54,224 nt of DNA, from positions 1 to 54,224 of the forward strand of contig CALUZC010000019.1 in the NCBI GenBank assembly GCA_944325215.1, read 5' to 3'. The notes beneath the pieces are model-generated. The model did no database searches and was not told the origin of the DNA. It saw only the letters and a program-made list of their open reading frames with translations. Both the position numbers and the translations under genes were made by a program. Below are positions 17,871 through 27,423 of the stretch, piece by piece; position 1 is the first letter of the stretch; every line of letters starts with the position of its first letter. The DNA comes from an uncultured Mucispirillum sp. Its GTDB lineage: Bacteria > Chrysiogenota > Deferribacteres > Deferribacterales > Mucispirillaceae.

Positions 17871-20800
17871 TTATTTCACTATCCCTAGAAGCCCCTTGTA
17901 ATCTGATATTACATCATATTTTAGGTTGACTGATGAAAGTGCTGCATAGAGTTTGCGTGCACAGCTAATTTTTATATCTTCTCTACCTCTAATATCTAAA
18001 CTACCTAATTTGCCTTTTGTTTCTGCTATGAAGTATATGTATTTCACATCTTTTTCATCAAAGACTATTGCCCAGTCTGGATTGTAGTCGCCTACTGGGG
18101 TTGGTATGAGAAAACCTTTTGGAAGTTTTGAATAAACTTTCACTATTTCTTCTTTTTCCAGATTGTCTGCAAGTTTATTTTCTATTTCGCTATCATAGTC
18201 TAAATAGTCCTGCACATGTTTTTGACATTTATCTTTAAGTCTTAAACTGCTGCTTTCTAAATTTATTTTTGTTTCTGTAAAAATATCTGTTTTATATTTT
18301 TCTGATGTTTTATGGTAAGTGATTTGGTTAATAATTAATGAGCCTTTTTGCTCTATGACAGCTTTACTTACTTTTTTAATAAATTCTTCTGGGTTTGCTG
18401 CATAGTGGCTATATGTTTTTGGCTGTATCCCCTGCAAAATATCTGCGGCTGTTTTTCTGGTTATTTGTGCCCTTGTAGATATTTCCCCAAGTAAATCATA
18501 TTTTACACTGCTTTTAAAATCTTTTTCTTTTTCATAATGGTGAGTGCCGCTTACTGTGCTTTGAAAACCTGTGCCAGCTTTGATTTCTTCTGTTGATAAA
18601 TCTTCTTTTTGCTCACCTGTTTCAACAGTATATCTTGTTTTAGTTACTTGTAAATTTTCATCTAAATATTTTATAGTGTTTTGCACTAACTCTTTACTGT
18701 CAAAATTGATACGATAAACATACTTACCATTTATCATATTCCAAAGTTTTTGGAACTCTGATTTATAAAAGTTATCATTTAAATAATTTGTAATTTTTGT
18801 TTTTCTGGCATTATTGCCTGTATTTCTTTCAAGAATATCTTTTCTTGTAATAATATCATCTAAAATATTAATAACTGTTTTTTGTAAGTGTTTATTTTTT
18901 TCGCCAATTTCAGCAACTGTATTATTAGCTTTTGCTTCTAAATATATATCAGTAATATTGCCATCATCATCAATATAATTATTTCTTACCAAATAATTAT
19001 ATATTGCAGTAGCTTCCTGCTCTGTAACAATAGTTTTTGTTTCTATATTTTCTTTGCCAGCAAAAATTTCTTTACCTGTGATTTTTAAAGGTCTTGTTAC
19101 AAGCTCTTCGCTTATTTCTTTTTGCAGACCGTCTACAAAATCTTCATAACTTTCTGATGCTATAACAGTCAGCAGGTTTATATCCATAACATTTTCTTTT
19201 GCATAGTTTTCATCTATCCTTATGCCCTCTTGGTTTACACAAAGCCTTAAACCTCTGCCAACTTCTTGATGTTTTTGCATAGTATTATCACTTTTTTTAA
19301 GTGTGCATATTTGGAAAATATTAGGGTTATCCCAGCCCTCCCTTAATGCAGAGTGGGAAAAGATAAACCTTGTAGGCTCATTAAAAGAAAGAAGTTTCTC
19401 TTTATTTTTTAATATTAAATCATAAGCATCTGTATCTTTTGAAAGTCCAGTTTTTATTTCAAAATCATCTTTTTCTCTTTTAGTTTTTTTATCTATGCTA
19501 AAATAACCATTATGCACATCTTCTGCTGCAAACTCATTTAGATATTTATAATATGCACTTTCCTTATCTAATGTGTTTAATTTTTCTTCTAATATATTAT
19601 TATATTCTTCTTCAAATATTTTTTCATAATCGCTTTTTACTTTATTACCTGATTCATCATATTTTCTGTATTTTGCAACTTCATCAATAAAGAAAAGTGA
19701 TAATGTTTTTATATTATCATAAAAAAGTTTTTCTTCTTTTTCAAAATGGGAGATAATAGTTTCCCTTATTTGTATTCTTCTAATATCACTTTCCTGTATA
19801 TCACCATAAGATGAGCCTGCAGTAAGTTCTATATCATTAGTAAAACGAATAGTATTTTTAAATGGGTCTATTTCTGCCACTATAAAACCTTCATACTGGC
19901 TCATATTTTTAGATAAAGTATATAAATCACTTTTATCTGATACTATAAATTCTTTTTTAGTAATTTTATTTTGATTAGATACTTCTATTTCTATTTTTGC
20001 TCTTGGTGGTTTATCTTGTGATAAAATAATATGGCTGAAATATACATAGCTGTTGCCTGTGGATACATTACTTGTTTTAATGCCCTTTACTTCTATTTTT
20101 TTTACAAGTTTTTGTTTATATGCATCTACTGCATCAAGCACATATACCATATTATTTTTTTCTTTATGGGTGGCAGAATAGCTTATGGAAAAAAGCGGGT
20201 TAAAGTTTTTTATACCATTTTCAGTTGCTTCCCCTCCCATTTTTTGGGGCTCATCAAGTATAATAATAGGGTTATTTGCTTTTATTACATCTATTGGCCT
20301 GCGAGAACCAAACTCATCACGCTTAGAATAAATAATGCGGGCTTCTTTACTTTTTGTGCCTTCTTTTAAAGATGTGGCAAAAGCCTGCATATTTATAATC
20401 ATTACTTGAATATCATTACTTTGAGAATATTCGTCTATTTGGTGTAAGTTTTTACTGTCATATATAAAATAATTAATTTTCTTATTATATTGACCATAAA
20501 AATGTTCTGCTGTTATATCAAAACTTTTATATACACCTTCTCTTATAGCAATACTTGGCACAACTATTATAAACTTTGTCCAGCCGTAAAGTTTATTAAG
20601 TTCATATATAGTTTTTATATATACATAAGTTTTGCCTGTGCCTGTTTCCATAGTAACATTAAGACTGCATCTTCCATATTTTTCTGAAAGAGCAGTAGAT
20701 ATATGTAAACCATTAGTTTTTTGAACTTCTACTATATTTTCTAAAAGCTCATTACTGCTTAATGTAACAGTGTTGTTTTTATAGCCTATATCATCTGTTA

Positions 20801-20942
20801 AAAGATATTCTGTTGTTCCTGTTTTAATATAACCTTTATCATAAATATATCTATTATCAATAATTTGATTACCTTTAAAAACATCAGTTACACTTTTTAC
20901 TGCATCACTTTGATACTGCTGAATACTAAACCTAAATTTCAT
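17871..20942 (-). CDS. res: Type III restriction enzyme, Res subunit
   Basis: The ATP-dependent restriction subunit of a type III system. With Mod it translocates along DNA and cuts about 25-27 bases from a recognition site. The 1023 residues fit the family. It has an SF2 helicase core with METGTGKTYVYI (Walker A, about 95-106), the Res-type motif II ILDEPQKMGG (about 229-238), 'SYSATH' motif III, and 'VGRGLRLCVN' motif VI. The C-terminal PD-(D/E)xK nuclease is seen as GDYNPDWAIVF plus IAETKGK (about 952-980), with all three catalytic residues. It lies 17 bases after mod. If Mod is switched off, Res has no specificity subunit and should be silent. Confidence 0.95.
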   Translation of the reverse strand: MKFRFSIQQYQSDAVKSVTDVFKGNQIIDNRYIYDKGYIKTGTTEYLLTDDIGYKNNTVTLSSNELLENIVEVQKTNGLHISTALSEKYGRCSLNVTMETGTGKTYVYIKTIYELNKLYGWTKFIIVVPSIAIREGVYKSFDITAEHFYGQYNKKINYFIYDSKNLHQIDEYSQSNDIQVMIINMQAFATSLKEGTKSKEARIIYSKRDEFGSRRPIDVIKANNPIIILDEPQKMGGEATENGIKNFNPLFSISYSATHKEKNNMVYVLDAVDAYKQKLVKKIEVKGIKTSNVSTGNSYVYFSHIILSQDKPPRAKIEIEVSNQNKITKKEFIVSDKSDLYTLSKNMSQYEGFIVAEIDPFKNTIRFTNDIELTAGSSYGDIQESDIRRIQIRETIISHFEKEEKLFYDNIKTLSLFFIDEVAKYRKYDESGNKVKSDYEKIFEEEYNNILEEKLNTLDKESAYYKYLNEFAAEDVHNGYFSIDKKTKREKDDFEIKTGLSKDTDAYDLILKNKEKLLSFNEPTRFIFSHSALREGWDNPNIFQICTLKKSDNTMQKHQEVGRGLRLCVNQEGIRIDENYAKENVMDINLLTVIASESYEDFVDGLQKEISEELVTRPLKITGKEIFAGKENIETKTIVTEQEATAIYNYLVRNNYIDDDGNITDIYLEAKANNTVAEIGEKNKHLQKTVINILDDIITRKDILERNTGNNARKTKITNYLNDNFYKSEFQKLWNMINGKYVYRINFDSKELVQNTIKYLDENLQVTKTRYTVETGEQKEDLSTEEIKAGTGFQSTVSGTHHYEKEKDFKSSVKYDLLGEISTRAQITRKTAADILQGIQPKTYSHYAANPEEFIKKVSKAVIEQKGSLIINQITYHKTSEKYKTDIFTETKINLESSSLRLKDKCQKHVQDYLDYDSEIENKLADNLEKEEIVKVYSKLPKGFLIPTPVGDYNPDWAIVFDEKDVKYIYFIAETKGKLGSLDIRGREDIKISCARKLYAALSSVNLKYDVISDYKGLLGIVK

Positions 20943-20959
20943 TATATATGTTTCCTTAC

Positions 20960-21499
20960 CTATATTAAATTCATAATAGTTGTTGGGCTAATCTGTTTAA
21001 ATATTTGTTCAATATTTACAAGAGTGCTGTCACTTGTATTTTGATTAAATACCATTATTTCTGGTTTCATTTTGGCAAGTTCTTCAATAGTTTTATCATC
21101 TATGTGGTTTTCAAAGCATACAAATAAATATGTATCATTTACAAAATAAACTTTTCTATTATTTATCTTTTTTATTTCTATTTTACAAGTTAGGGGTATA
21201 GCATTTGATAATATTATTTGAAAAAGTAAATCTTCTTCACTTCTATCATCTTTTATATTAGATATTTGTTTATTTATATCCTGCTGAGATAAATCTTCTG
21301 CTTTATAATAAACATCTTCCATATTGGAGCTATCAAGCTTAAATACACGGAAACCTGTATCAATATTTACATTAGGATAATCTTTTTTTATCTTTTCCCC
21401 TGCTCTTCTAATCCGCTCTTTACCTATTTCGCATATTGTGCTATACCCTGCTTTTCTTGCTTCGCTGTCCTCTGCTGTTTTTTCTGGCCACTGTACCAT
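20960..21499 (-). CDS. mod: Type III methyltransferase Mod, C-terminal part (out of frame)
   Basis: A 179-residue open frame that is the natural continuation of the Mod N-terminal frame. Starting MVQWPEKTAEDSEARKAG, it continues with GYSTICEIGKERIRRAGEKI, a block that in intact Mod proteins follows directly after 'NAEDGGNRKFI'. In this read it is shifted by one base relative to the N-terminal frame because of the G11 tract (21515-21525 as C on +). The internal ATG at 21499 overlaps the stop of the upstream frame (TAATG), so some coupled translation of this piece cannot be excluded. The segment normally carries the rest of the target-recognition and Res-contact region. Confidence 0.9.
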   Translation of the reverse strand: MVQWPEKTAEDSEARKAGYSTICEIGKERIRRAGEKIKKDYPNVNIDTGFRVFKLDSSNMEDVYYKAEDLSQQDINKQISNIKDDRSEEDLLFQIILSNAIPLTCKIEIKKINNRKVYFVNDTYLFVCFENHIDDKTIEELAKMKPEIMVFNQNTSDSTLVNIEQIFKQISPTTIMNLI

Positions 21500-22842
21500 T
21501 ATAAATTTCCTATTCCCCCCCCCCCGTCTTCAGCATTAAGCTGCATAACTGCATGGGCAGTTGTGGCAGAACCTGAAAAGAAATCAAGGATAATAGAATC
21601 TTTATCACTTCCATGAATAATAATTTCTTTTAAAAAATTACACCCTTTTGGATATGGAAAATATTCTACCAACTCTAAATCCTTTAATTCTTTAGTAGCA
21701 ACTTGATTCATAAATTTATTATCAGTAAACTTTAAACTATCAAATGTTTCTAATGTTGTTTGTAAATCTTTTAAATATCGTTTATATATAAATCCCCGTT
21801 CATTATCTTTATATTCTTTTTTAAAACAAATACGACCATTATTTATATGTTGTTGTAATGTATTTTTAGAAAAAGCCCAAAATCGTCCTTCTGGTGGATA
21901 ATCTTCTTTATTAGTATATGGATTTTTTATAGGAAAATATCCTGTTTCATAAGAGCCACTTTTTGCAGATGGATTATCATTTATCCATGCACCATTTGGG
22001 TCATTGTCTGGATTTTGATAGTTACTTAAATCTTTTGAACCACCAAGCAAATTAATATTATTTTTATTTTTTGCAAAACATAATAACATTTCATGTTGAT
22101 AATTTATACCTGTTTTTGCATCATTAGTTGTGCTTTTTGTTTTACGGATAAAATCAGCTACAAAATTTCTTTCACCAAAAATTTCATCGCATATTTTTCG
22201 CATATTACTGACTTCATTTTCATCAATACTTATAAAAATGACACCATCATCAGTTAATAAATCCCTTGCCATTTTAAGACGTGGATACATCATATTTAGC
22301 CAATCTGTATGAAACCTGCCATTTGTTTCTGTATTTGGAAAATACTTATTACCATTTTCATCAATTTGACCACTGTTTTCTAAATAATCTTCTTTACTCA
22401 TAAAAAAGTTATCTTTATATACAAAATCTTTACCTGTATTATAAGGCGGGTCAATATATATCATTTTTATTTGTCCCATATATGTATTTCTTAAAAGTTT
22501 TAATACTTCTAAATTATCGCCCTCTATATATAAGTTTTCTGTTTTATCAAAATCTTTACTTTCTTCTTTGCAGGCTCTTAATGTATTTCTTGTGGGAGCA
22601 TTGGCTAAAACTACACTTTTTCTTTTATCTGGCCAGGTAAAATTATAGCGTTCTTCTAAACCCTCCACCACATGAGAATTTATTTCCTGCTTTAATTTAT
22701 CTACATCTATTACTCTTTCTACCCTGTCATTAACTATAGTTTCTGTTACCACATTTGGAAAAAGCGATGCTAATTTTTCAAAATTTTCATCAGCAATATT
22801 ACTGCTTTCTAATTTTACCTTATCAATGTTGATTTTATCCAT
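21499..22842 (-). CDS. mod: Type III N6-adenine methyltransferase Mod, N-terminal part (phase OFF)
   Basis: Beta-class N6-adenine methyltransferase of a type III system, truncated at 447 residues in this read. The catalytic motif DPPYNTG is at about 131-137, the target-recognition region lies in the middle, and the SAM-binding motif FFSGSATTAHA is near 420. Reading ends NAEDGGGGIGNL-stop, where intact relatives read NAEDGG-NRKFIMVQ. Nine or twelve G instead of eleven would join it to the 20960-21499 frame as a Mod of about 626-627 residues. Ten or eleven G both stop early. A classic ON/OFF switch, it would alter methylation of the whole genome (phasevarion) and arm or disarm Res. Upstream are YoeB and YefM, downstream res. 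Confidence 0.93.
   Translation of the reverse strand: MDKINIDKVKLESSNIADENFEKLASLFPNVVTETIVNDRVERVIDVDKLKQEINSHVVEGLEERYNFTWPDKRKSVVLANAPTRNTLRACKEESKDFDKTENLYIEGDNLEVLKLLRNTYMGQIKMIYIDPPYNTGKDFVYKDNFFMSKEDYLENSGQIDENGNKYFPNTETNGRFHTDWLNMMYPRLKMARDLLTDDGVIFISIDENEVSNMRKICDEIFGERNFVADFIRKTKSTTNDAKTGINYQHEMLLCFAKNKNNINLLGGSKDLSNYQNPDNDPNGAWINDNPSAKSGSYETGYFPIKNPYTNKEDYPPEGRFWAFSKNTLQQHINNGRICFKKEYKDNERGFIYKRYLKDLQTTLETFDSLKFTDNKFMNQVATKELKDLELVEYFPYPKGCNFLKEIIIHGSDKDSIILDFFSGSATTAHAVMQLNAEDGGGGIGNL
21515..21525 (-). repeat. G11 homopolymer inside mod (phase-variation tract)
   Basis: Eleven consecutive C on the + strand, G on the coding strand, by far the longest G/C run in a window that is otherwise strongly AT-rich. 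It replaces the two conserved Gly codons after NAED, the place where the tract can vary without harming the protein when in frame. Confidence 0.95.
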
Positions 22843-22866
22843 TTTTTAACTGCTCCAGTTTTTATA

Positions 22867-23130
22867 TTAAAATTCGTAATGAGACCATAAACTAATAATT
22901 TTTATTATATTCTTATCTTCAATAACTTCATAAACTAAACGGTGCTTAAAATTAATACGGCGAGAATAGGCTCCATGCAACTGCCCTAGCAGTTTTTCAT
23001 AGGGTGGTGGGTTGGTATAAGGGTTATTTTTTATTAAATCAATAAGAGTTTTCGCTTTTTTATCTAGTTTGGCAGATTTTAAATATAAAATATCATTTAC
23101 TGCTTTTTTTGTGTAAACAATATTATACAT
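22867..23130 (-). CDS. yoeB: YoeB/Txe-family mRNA-cleaving toxin
   Basis: An 87-residue RelE-superfamily toxin that cuts mRNA on the ribosome. Typical YoeB features are the opening YNIVYTKKAVNDI, the middle NPYTNPPPYEKL and the end YSRRINFKHRLVYEV plus ISLWSHYEF, including the Arg and C-terminal His-Tyr residues of the active site. It follows its antitoxin after seven bases and precedes mod by 24 bases. Having a toxin-antitoxin pair inside a restriction operon would penalise loss of the locus. Length is complete and no damage is visible. Confidence 0.93.
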   Translation of the reverse strand: MYNIVYTKKAVNDILYLKSAKLDKKAKTLIDLIKNNPYTNPPPYEKLLGQLHGAYSRRINFKHRLVYEVIEDKNIIKIISLWSHYEF

Positions 23131-23137
23131 TATGTAA

Positions 23138-23386
23138 TTACCACTCCACCTTATTTTCAGGTATGCATTCTGAAACAGGTGTATTTAAACCCTCTATTAT
23201 TTTATTTTTCATTTCAGTATTATTACTTAATTCTATAGTGGCATTAATGTTATTGAAATCTTCTTCACTTAATAATACCACATTACCTAATTTTGTATTA
23301 ATACTAACAGGCTGGTTATATTTAACTGTTTGATTAATAATGTCATTTATATTTTTTTTAAAGTCTGATATATTAATGTTAATCAT
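23138..23386 (-). CDS. yefM: YefM/Phd-family antitoxin
   Basis: An 82-residue antitoxin. The N-terminal DNA-binding part reads MININISDFKKNINDIINQT with the family block 'PVSINTKLGNVVLLSEEDF'. The acidic C-terminal tail would block YoeB. A GTG further upstream (23398) is in frame, but GAGG sits six bases before the ATG at 23386, so I use that. The complex normally represses its own promoter, here in a region of AT repeats (23402-23423). In family order, antitoxin first. Confidence 0.9.
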   Translation of the reverse strand: MININISDFKKNINDIINQTVKYNQPVSINTKLGNVVLLSEEDFNNINATIELSNNTEMKNKIIEGLNTPVSECIPENKVEW

Positions 23387-23401
23387 ATACTGCCTCACTT
23401 A

Positions 23402-23423
23402 ATATTATATTATATTATATTAT
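23402..23423. repeat. Tandem ATATT repeat upstream of yefM
   Basis: Four exact copies of a 5-base unit plus two more bases, about 16 bases upstream of the yefM start. A five-base unit in promoter position could change spacer length by slippage, or may simply be an AT-rich operator. Confidence 0.6.
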
Positions 23424-23463
23424 CATTTTAAATTATTATCAATAAAAAACAATAAAATATACT

Positions 23464-24072
23464 TTATATATTTTTTAACAGCTCCAGTTCTTTTTTTAAT
23501 CTATTATATTCTTCAAATAATTCCCGCTTTTTTAAAGGCTGTTTTTCTTTACGCATTTTATTATTAAGCCTTTCCACCTTTAAAGCTAGGGCATCATAAG
23601 CACTGTTTTTCTGCACCTGCTCTTTTAATGTTTTGCCCTGCTCCACACTGATATTAAAAATATCTATTATCAGGTTATCCCATACTTTTGATAAATCAAG
23701 CCCTTTTAATTCTAATATTATGTCATTACTTAATTTATCAGTAGTTAAAACCTTTTCTTTATATACTGATACTTGAAAATATGCACCATAATCTAATAGA
23801 AATATGATATTCTGGTTTGTATTTTTTGAAAAATATTCTATTAATTTATTTGTAAAACTTTCACTTTTTAGTAAAAACTGCATTACATATATGTTTTTTA
23901 CTTCTTTTCCTGCTGAAATATGGGTGGTATTTTCTGATATTTCATGAATTAAATAGCATTTTGATACTTCATTATCAAAACTTCTAAAGCTGTCCTTTTG
24001 GGTTAGCATCTTTTTTATTTTCTGCTTTGAAACCATTACTTTTATTTCAGTAGATTTTGGAAGTATCAGCAT
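23464..24072 (-). CDS. DUF4391-like protein
   Basis: A 202-residue protein that I assign to DUF4391 from its overall layout: beta-rich N-terminal half beginning 'LILPKSTEIKVMVSKQKIKK', a middle block about a hydrophobic LLDYGAYFQVSVYKEKVL, and a charged coiled-coil tail (about 160-200, 'VERLNNKMRKEKQPLKKREL'). Function is unknown. From memory, such proteins recur beside a PLD-SNF2 helicase and a type III-like Mod/Res pair, exactly the neighbourhood here. It lies 11 bases after the helicase and 65 bases before the yefM repeat region, so it was probably cotranscribed with mod before the toxin-antitoxin insertion. A role as adaptor between helicase and methyltransferase is possible but unproven. 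Confidence 0.7.
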   Translation of the reverse strand: MLILPKSTEIKVMVSKQKIKKMLTQKDSFRSFDNEVSKCYLIHEISENTTHISAGKEVKNIYVMQFLLKSESFTNKLIEYFSKNTNQNIIFLLDYGAYFQVSVYKEKVLTTDKLSNDIILELKGLDLSKVWDNLIIDIFNISVEQGKTLKEQVQKNSAYDALALKVERLNNKMRKEKQPLKKRELFEEYNRLKKELELLKNI

Positions 24073-24083
24073 AATATTTCAAC

Positions 24084-27000
24084 CTATACCACTGCTATAA
24101 AGCAGATTAATTCAAAATCATCAATACCAGTAATATTTTCTTTTATAAAACTTACAGGCCTGCCCTTTAAAAAACTTTCCACATTGCTTTCTTCCTGCAC
24201 CGTTACCATGCTTTCTATACTGCCTGTTAAAAGAGATGAATATTTTGCCATATTTTTGCCGTCTTGCGTATCTGTATTAAATATATGGCATGCCCGCCTG
24301 TCTATATCTTTACCTTTGCACATATAACGGACCACATCTAAAAGCTCTTTTGGCTGCAAATGGTTATATAAAAGCGAGCCGTCCTCTAATATATATACCA
24401 TATAAAATGGGTGCAGCCTGTTTCTGCCCTGTATATTTATATCGTTTACCCTGTTTTTTAAGATATATATTGCTCCCCTTTTAAATTCTTCGCCTGCCTG
24501 CACCACTGCATGCATACCATAAGGAGCATGCTCTATATCGTTATGGGTTTTCATGTAATCTAATAAATCAAGACGAAATTCATTTAAGCCTAAATCCATA
24601 ATAGATACACCGCCTGTCATATCCTCTATATCTACTATCTCATTTTTTAGCCGTTCCAGCTGTAAACGCCTGTATTCTAAATCACCTTTTTCATTTTCAT
24701 TTATTAAATCATCATCACCTGTGGCAGTCATAACAGATATTCGCATACGGGTTTCTACCGTTGCTTTTAAATTAATATATTCATCTAAATTAATATCAGG
24801 CCAGAAATTAACCAGCTGAATACACTCATTTTTTGAGCCTATCCTGTCTATCCTGCCAAAACGCTGGATAATGCGGACAGGGTTCCAGTGGATATCATAA
24901 TTTATTAAATAATCACAGTCTTGCAGGTTCTGACCTTCTGATATACAGTCCGTTGCAATAAGTATATCTATATCTTCCTTTGAATTTGGTGAGATAATAT
25001 CACGCTCTTTTGAAAGGGGAGAAAAATTCATTAATATACTGCTGAAATCTGATTTTATACCTTTGGCAGTTGATGTGCACTGGTTTGAACCTGAAACTAT
25101 ACCTGTATTTAAGCCGTATTTTGCTTTCACTTCTTTACTGATATTATTATATAAATATTCCGCTGTATCTGCAAAAGCTGTAAAGATTAATATTTTCTTA
25201 TTGCCAGCATTTATTGGGTGATTTATTTTATCATCTATCATGCTTTTAAGCATACTTAACTTGCTGTCATGCTCTGGGGTAATGCTTGATAATTTACTAT
25301 ATAGATTTTCTAAAAATACTTTATCTGATAGTAAATCCTGACGCCATGTAATATAATCCATATCACTTAATTTAATATTAAATGATTTCTCAGATATTAA
25401 AAAATCAGTATTTTTATCATCTTCATCTAAATCGTTATTTACTATTTCCACCACATCTATATTATCTAAGGCAGAATTAGTTTCATAATTATTAATATGA
25501 CGAACAGCCTCATCTATTAAATCCATTATCCGCTTTAACGTAAGCCTGAAAGAATAAACTGAACTTTCTAAACGCTTTAAAAGGTTTATTGCCATTAACT
25601 TTTGGACACCCTTCTCTCTGCCCCGCATGGTCAGGTTTACACCCTTTGTGTTTGCAAGCTCCTCATAATAATCTATTTTAGATGGATGTATAAAAAATGA
25701 CGGCGTATAGATACTTAAATTTAACCTGCTTAAAGTATCATATATTTCACTGTAATTTATAATATTCTTTAAATCAGTCAGCTTAGGCATTAAAGCCTTA
25801 GGTTTAAGCCTTTTTGGAAACTTTCCAATATCTGCCATATTATATCTGTTTGCTATATGCTTTCTTGAACGGGCTATTGTAACACTGTCTAATAACTCAA
25901 AAAAATCATTATCAAGCATATCTAATAAATTAGCAGTAGTCCTTTCCTCAGGCGGATTTTTACTCCATTTATTAAAAGCAGCCTGTGCAGAACGGAAAAT
26001 ATCATCAATATTTCTTTCCGTCTTTAACCTGCTGTTTATAAAGGCAGTATCTCCCTCATAAGCTAAGGCAAGCTGGTTCTTTAAATCTATAAACCTGTTG
26101 TTTACTGGCGTTGCTGATAACATCAATACTTTTGTTTTAACACCAGCTTTTATGATTTTCCTCATTAAAGTAGTATATCGATTCTGCCTTTCATCATCTA
26201 CCAGGTTGCCACCATTCCTAAAATTATGGCTCTCATCTATTACTACTAAATCATAATTACCCCAGTTTACACGGCTTAAATCTAACCCGTTAGACATACC
26301 ACCATTGCGAGATAAATCTGTATGGCATAATACATCATACCTAAGCCTGTCTTCTGCTACTGGATTATTTATATAGTTTGCCCTGTATGTAAGCCAGTTT
26401 TCTGAAAGTTTTTTAAGGCATAATACTAATACATTTTTACCACGGTTTTCATAGTATTTAATAACAGCCAAAGCCGTAAATGTTTTACCAAGACCTACGC
26501 TGTCTGCCAAAATGCAGCCGTTATATTTTTCAATCTTGTTATATATCTCCGTAAAGGCTTCCTTTTGAAAATCAAAAAGCTTATTCCATATTTTACTGTC
26601 TTTAAATCCTGTTGCCTCATTTGGAAGATTATCTTCTGATATGTCCTCTAAAAACTCATGGAAAATATTATAAAGCATAACAAAATATATAAAATCTGGT
26701 GAGTTCTCCTTATATACATTTGCAATGCTGTCTATTACTGATTCTGTAACGTCCTGCAATATATCCTTATCCTGCCACACCTGCTGAAAGTGAGAAAGGT
26801 AAGTATTTGCATTTTCATGCTCCACTTTACTAATAATTGTAAGTAAATTGTTGCCCTTTTCAAGCCCTAAAGAAACAGTGGAAAATTCATCAATAGGTGC
26901 ATAGGCTTTATTTATACCATCATGGGAAATAACCATAAAATTTGTGATTTGCTTATTAGATATATTTGACTTAAACTTAACCTTACTTTTTACCCACTCT

Positions 27001-27314
27001 GCACATTCTTTTGCTACAACCTTTTGAGTAAGACCATTTCTAAGGCGAAGTTCAAAAGGTGTGCCATAAAGATTACGCTCTCGCTCCAGCTTTGGTATGT
27101 AAAACTCTCGCTTTTCCTTTTGTATGCTGTCTTTAACAAATACAGGAGATGTAAAAATAAACCGCAGCTCATCAATACTTTCAAGCTGCTTTTTAAGCTC
27201 ATGATATGAATAAATTGAAAAACTTGCACTGGCAATAGACAATACACTTCCCTTCTTTATCTCAACAACTAAATCATCAAATAACCTGTTTACATTGTTA
27301 TCAAATATGTTCAT
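24084..27314 (-). CDS. SNF2-type helicase with N-terminal PLD-like domain
   Basis: A 1076-residue protein. Residues 1-170 resemble a phospholipase D-like domain as found on many defence helicases ('SVLSIASASFSIYSYHEL', later AYAPIDEFSTVSLGL). The SNF2/SF2 core has ADSVGLGKTFTALAVI (Walker A, about 272), VVIDESHNFRNGG (motif II, about 360), MLSATPVNNR (motif III) and NPVRIIQRFGRIDRIGS (motif VI, about 820). A C-terminal ~200-residue extension follows. It presumably translocates on double-stranded DNA and may cut or remodel it in concert with the type III enzymes. First gene of the locus on the minus strand. The composition is less AT-rich than the next module upstream. Confidence 0.88.
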   Translation of the reverse strand: MNIFDNNVNRLFDDLVVEIKKGSVLSIASASFSIYSYHELKKQLESIDELRFIFTSPVFVKDSIQKEKREFYIPKLERERNLYGTPFELRLRNGLTQKVVAKECAEWVKSKVKFKSNISNKQITNFMVISHDGINKAYAPIDEFSTVSLGLEKGNNLLTIISKVEHENANTYLSHFQQVWQDKDILQDVTESVIDSIANVYKENSPDFIYFVMLYNIFHEFLEDISEDNLPNEATGFKDSKIWNKLFDFQKEAFTEIYNKIEKYNGCILADSVGLGKTFTALAVIKYYENRGKNVLVLCLKKLSENWLTYRANYINNPVAEDRLRYDVLCHTDLSRNGGMSNGLDLSRVNWGNYDLVVIDESHNFRNGGNLVDDERQNRYTTLMRKIIKAGVKTKVLMLSATPVNNRFIDLKNQLALAYEGDTAFINSRLKTERNIDDIFRSAQAAFNKWSKNPPEERTTANLLDMLDNDFFELLDSVTIARSRKHIANRYNMADIGKFPKRLKPKALMPKLTDLKNIINYSEIYDTLSRLNLSIYTPSFFIHPSKIDYYEELANTKGVNLTMRGREKGVQKLMAINLLKRLESSVYSFRLTLKRIMDLIDEAVRHINNYETNSALDNIDVVEIVNNDLDEDDKNTDFLISEKSFNIKLSDMDYITWRQDLLSDKVFLENLYSKLSSITPEHDSKLSMLKSMIDDKINHPINAGNKKILIFTAFADTAEYLYNNISKEVKAKYGLNTGIVSGSNQCTSTAKGIKSDFSSILMNFSPLSKERDIISPNSKEDIDILIATDCISEGQNLQDCDYLINYDIHWNPVRIIQRFGRIDRIGSKNECIQLVNFWPDINLDEYINLKATVETRMRISVMTATGDDDLINENEKGDLEYRRLQLERLKNEIVDIEDMTGGVSIMDLGLNEFRLDLLDYMKTHNDIEHAPYGMHAVVQAGEEFKRGAIYILKNRVNDINIQGRNRLHPFYMVYILEDGSLLYNHLQPKELLDVVRYMCKGKDIDRRACHIFNTDTQDGKNMAKYSSLLTGSIESMVTVQEESNVESFLKGRPVSFIKENITGIDDFELICFIAVV

Positions 27315-27423
27315 CTATCACCAATACCATAGTATAACGACATTCACTGTCGCTTTTCCTTTACTGACAAGGTATTATAACAGTTTTTATAAGATTTTTC
27401 AAGGGCGGAAAAAAGGGAAAGAC

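Noticed and set aside
20960-21499. Independent gene after mod
   Set aside because: Its sequence continues Mod directly once the G tract is shifted by one base, so it is the 3' part of the same gene.
27014-27247. Short open frames opposite or inside the large genes (this one as an example)
   Set aside because: They lie within well-supported genes in other frames, have no family resemblance and mostly lack ribosome binding sites.
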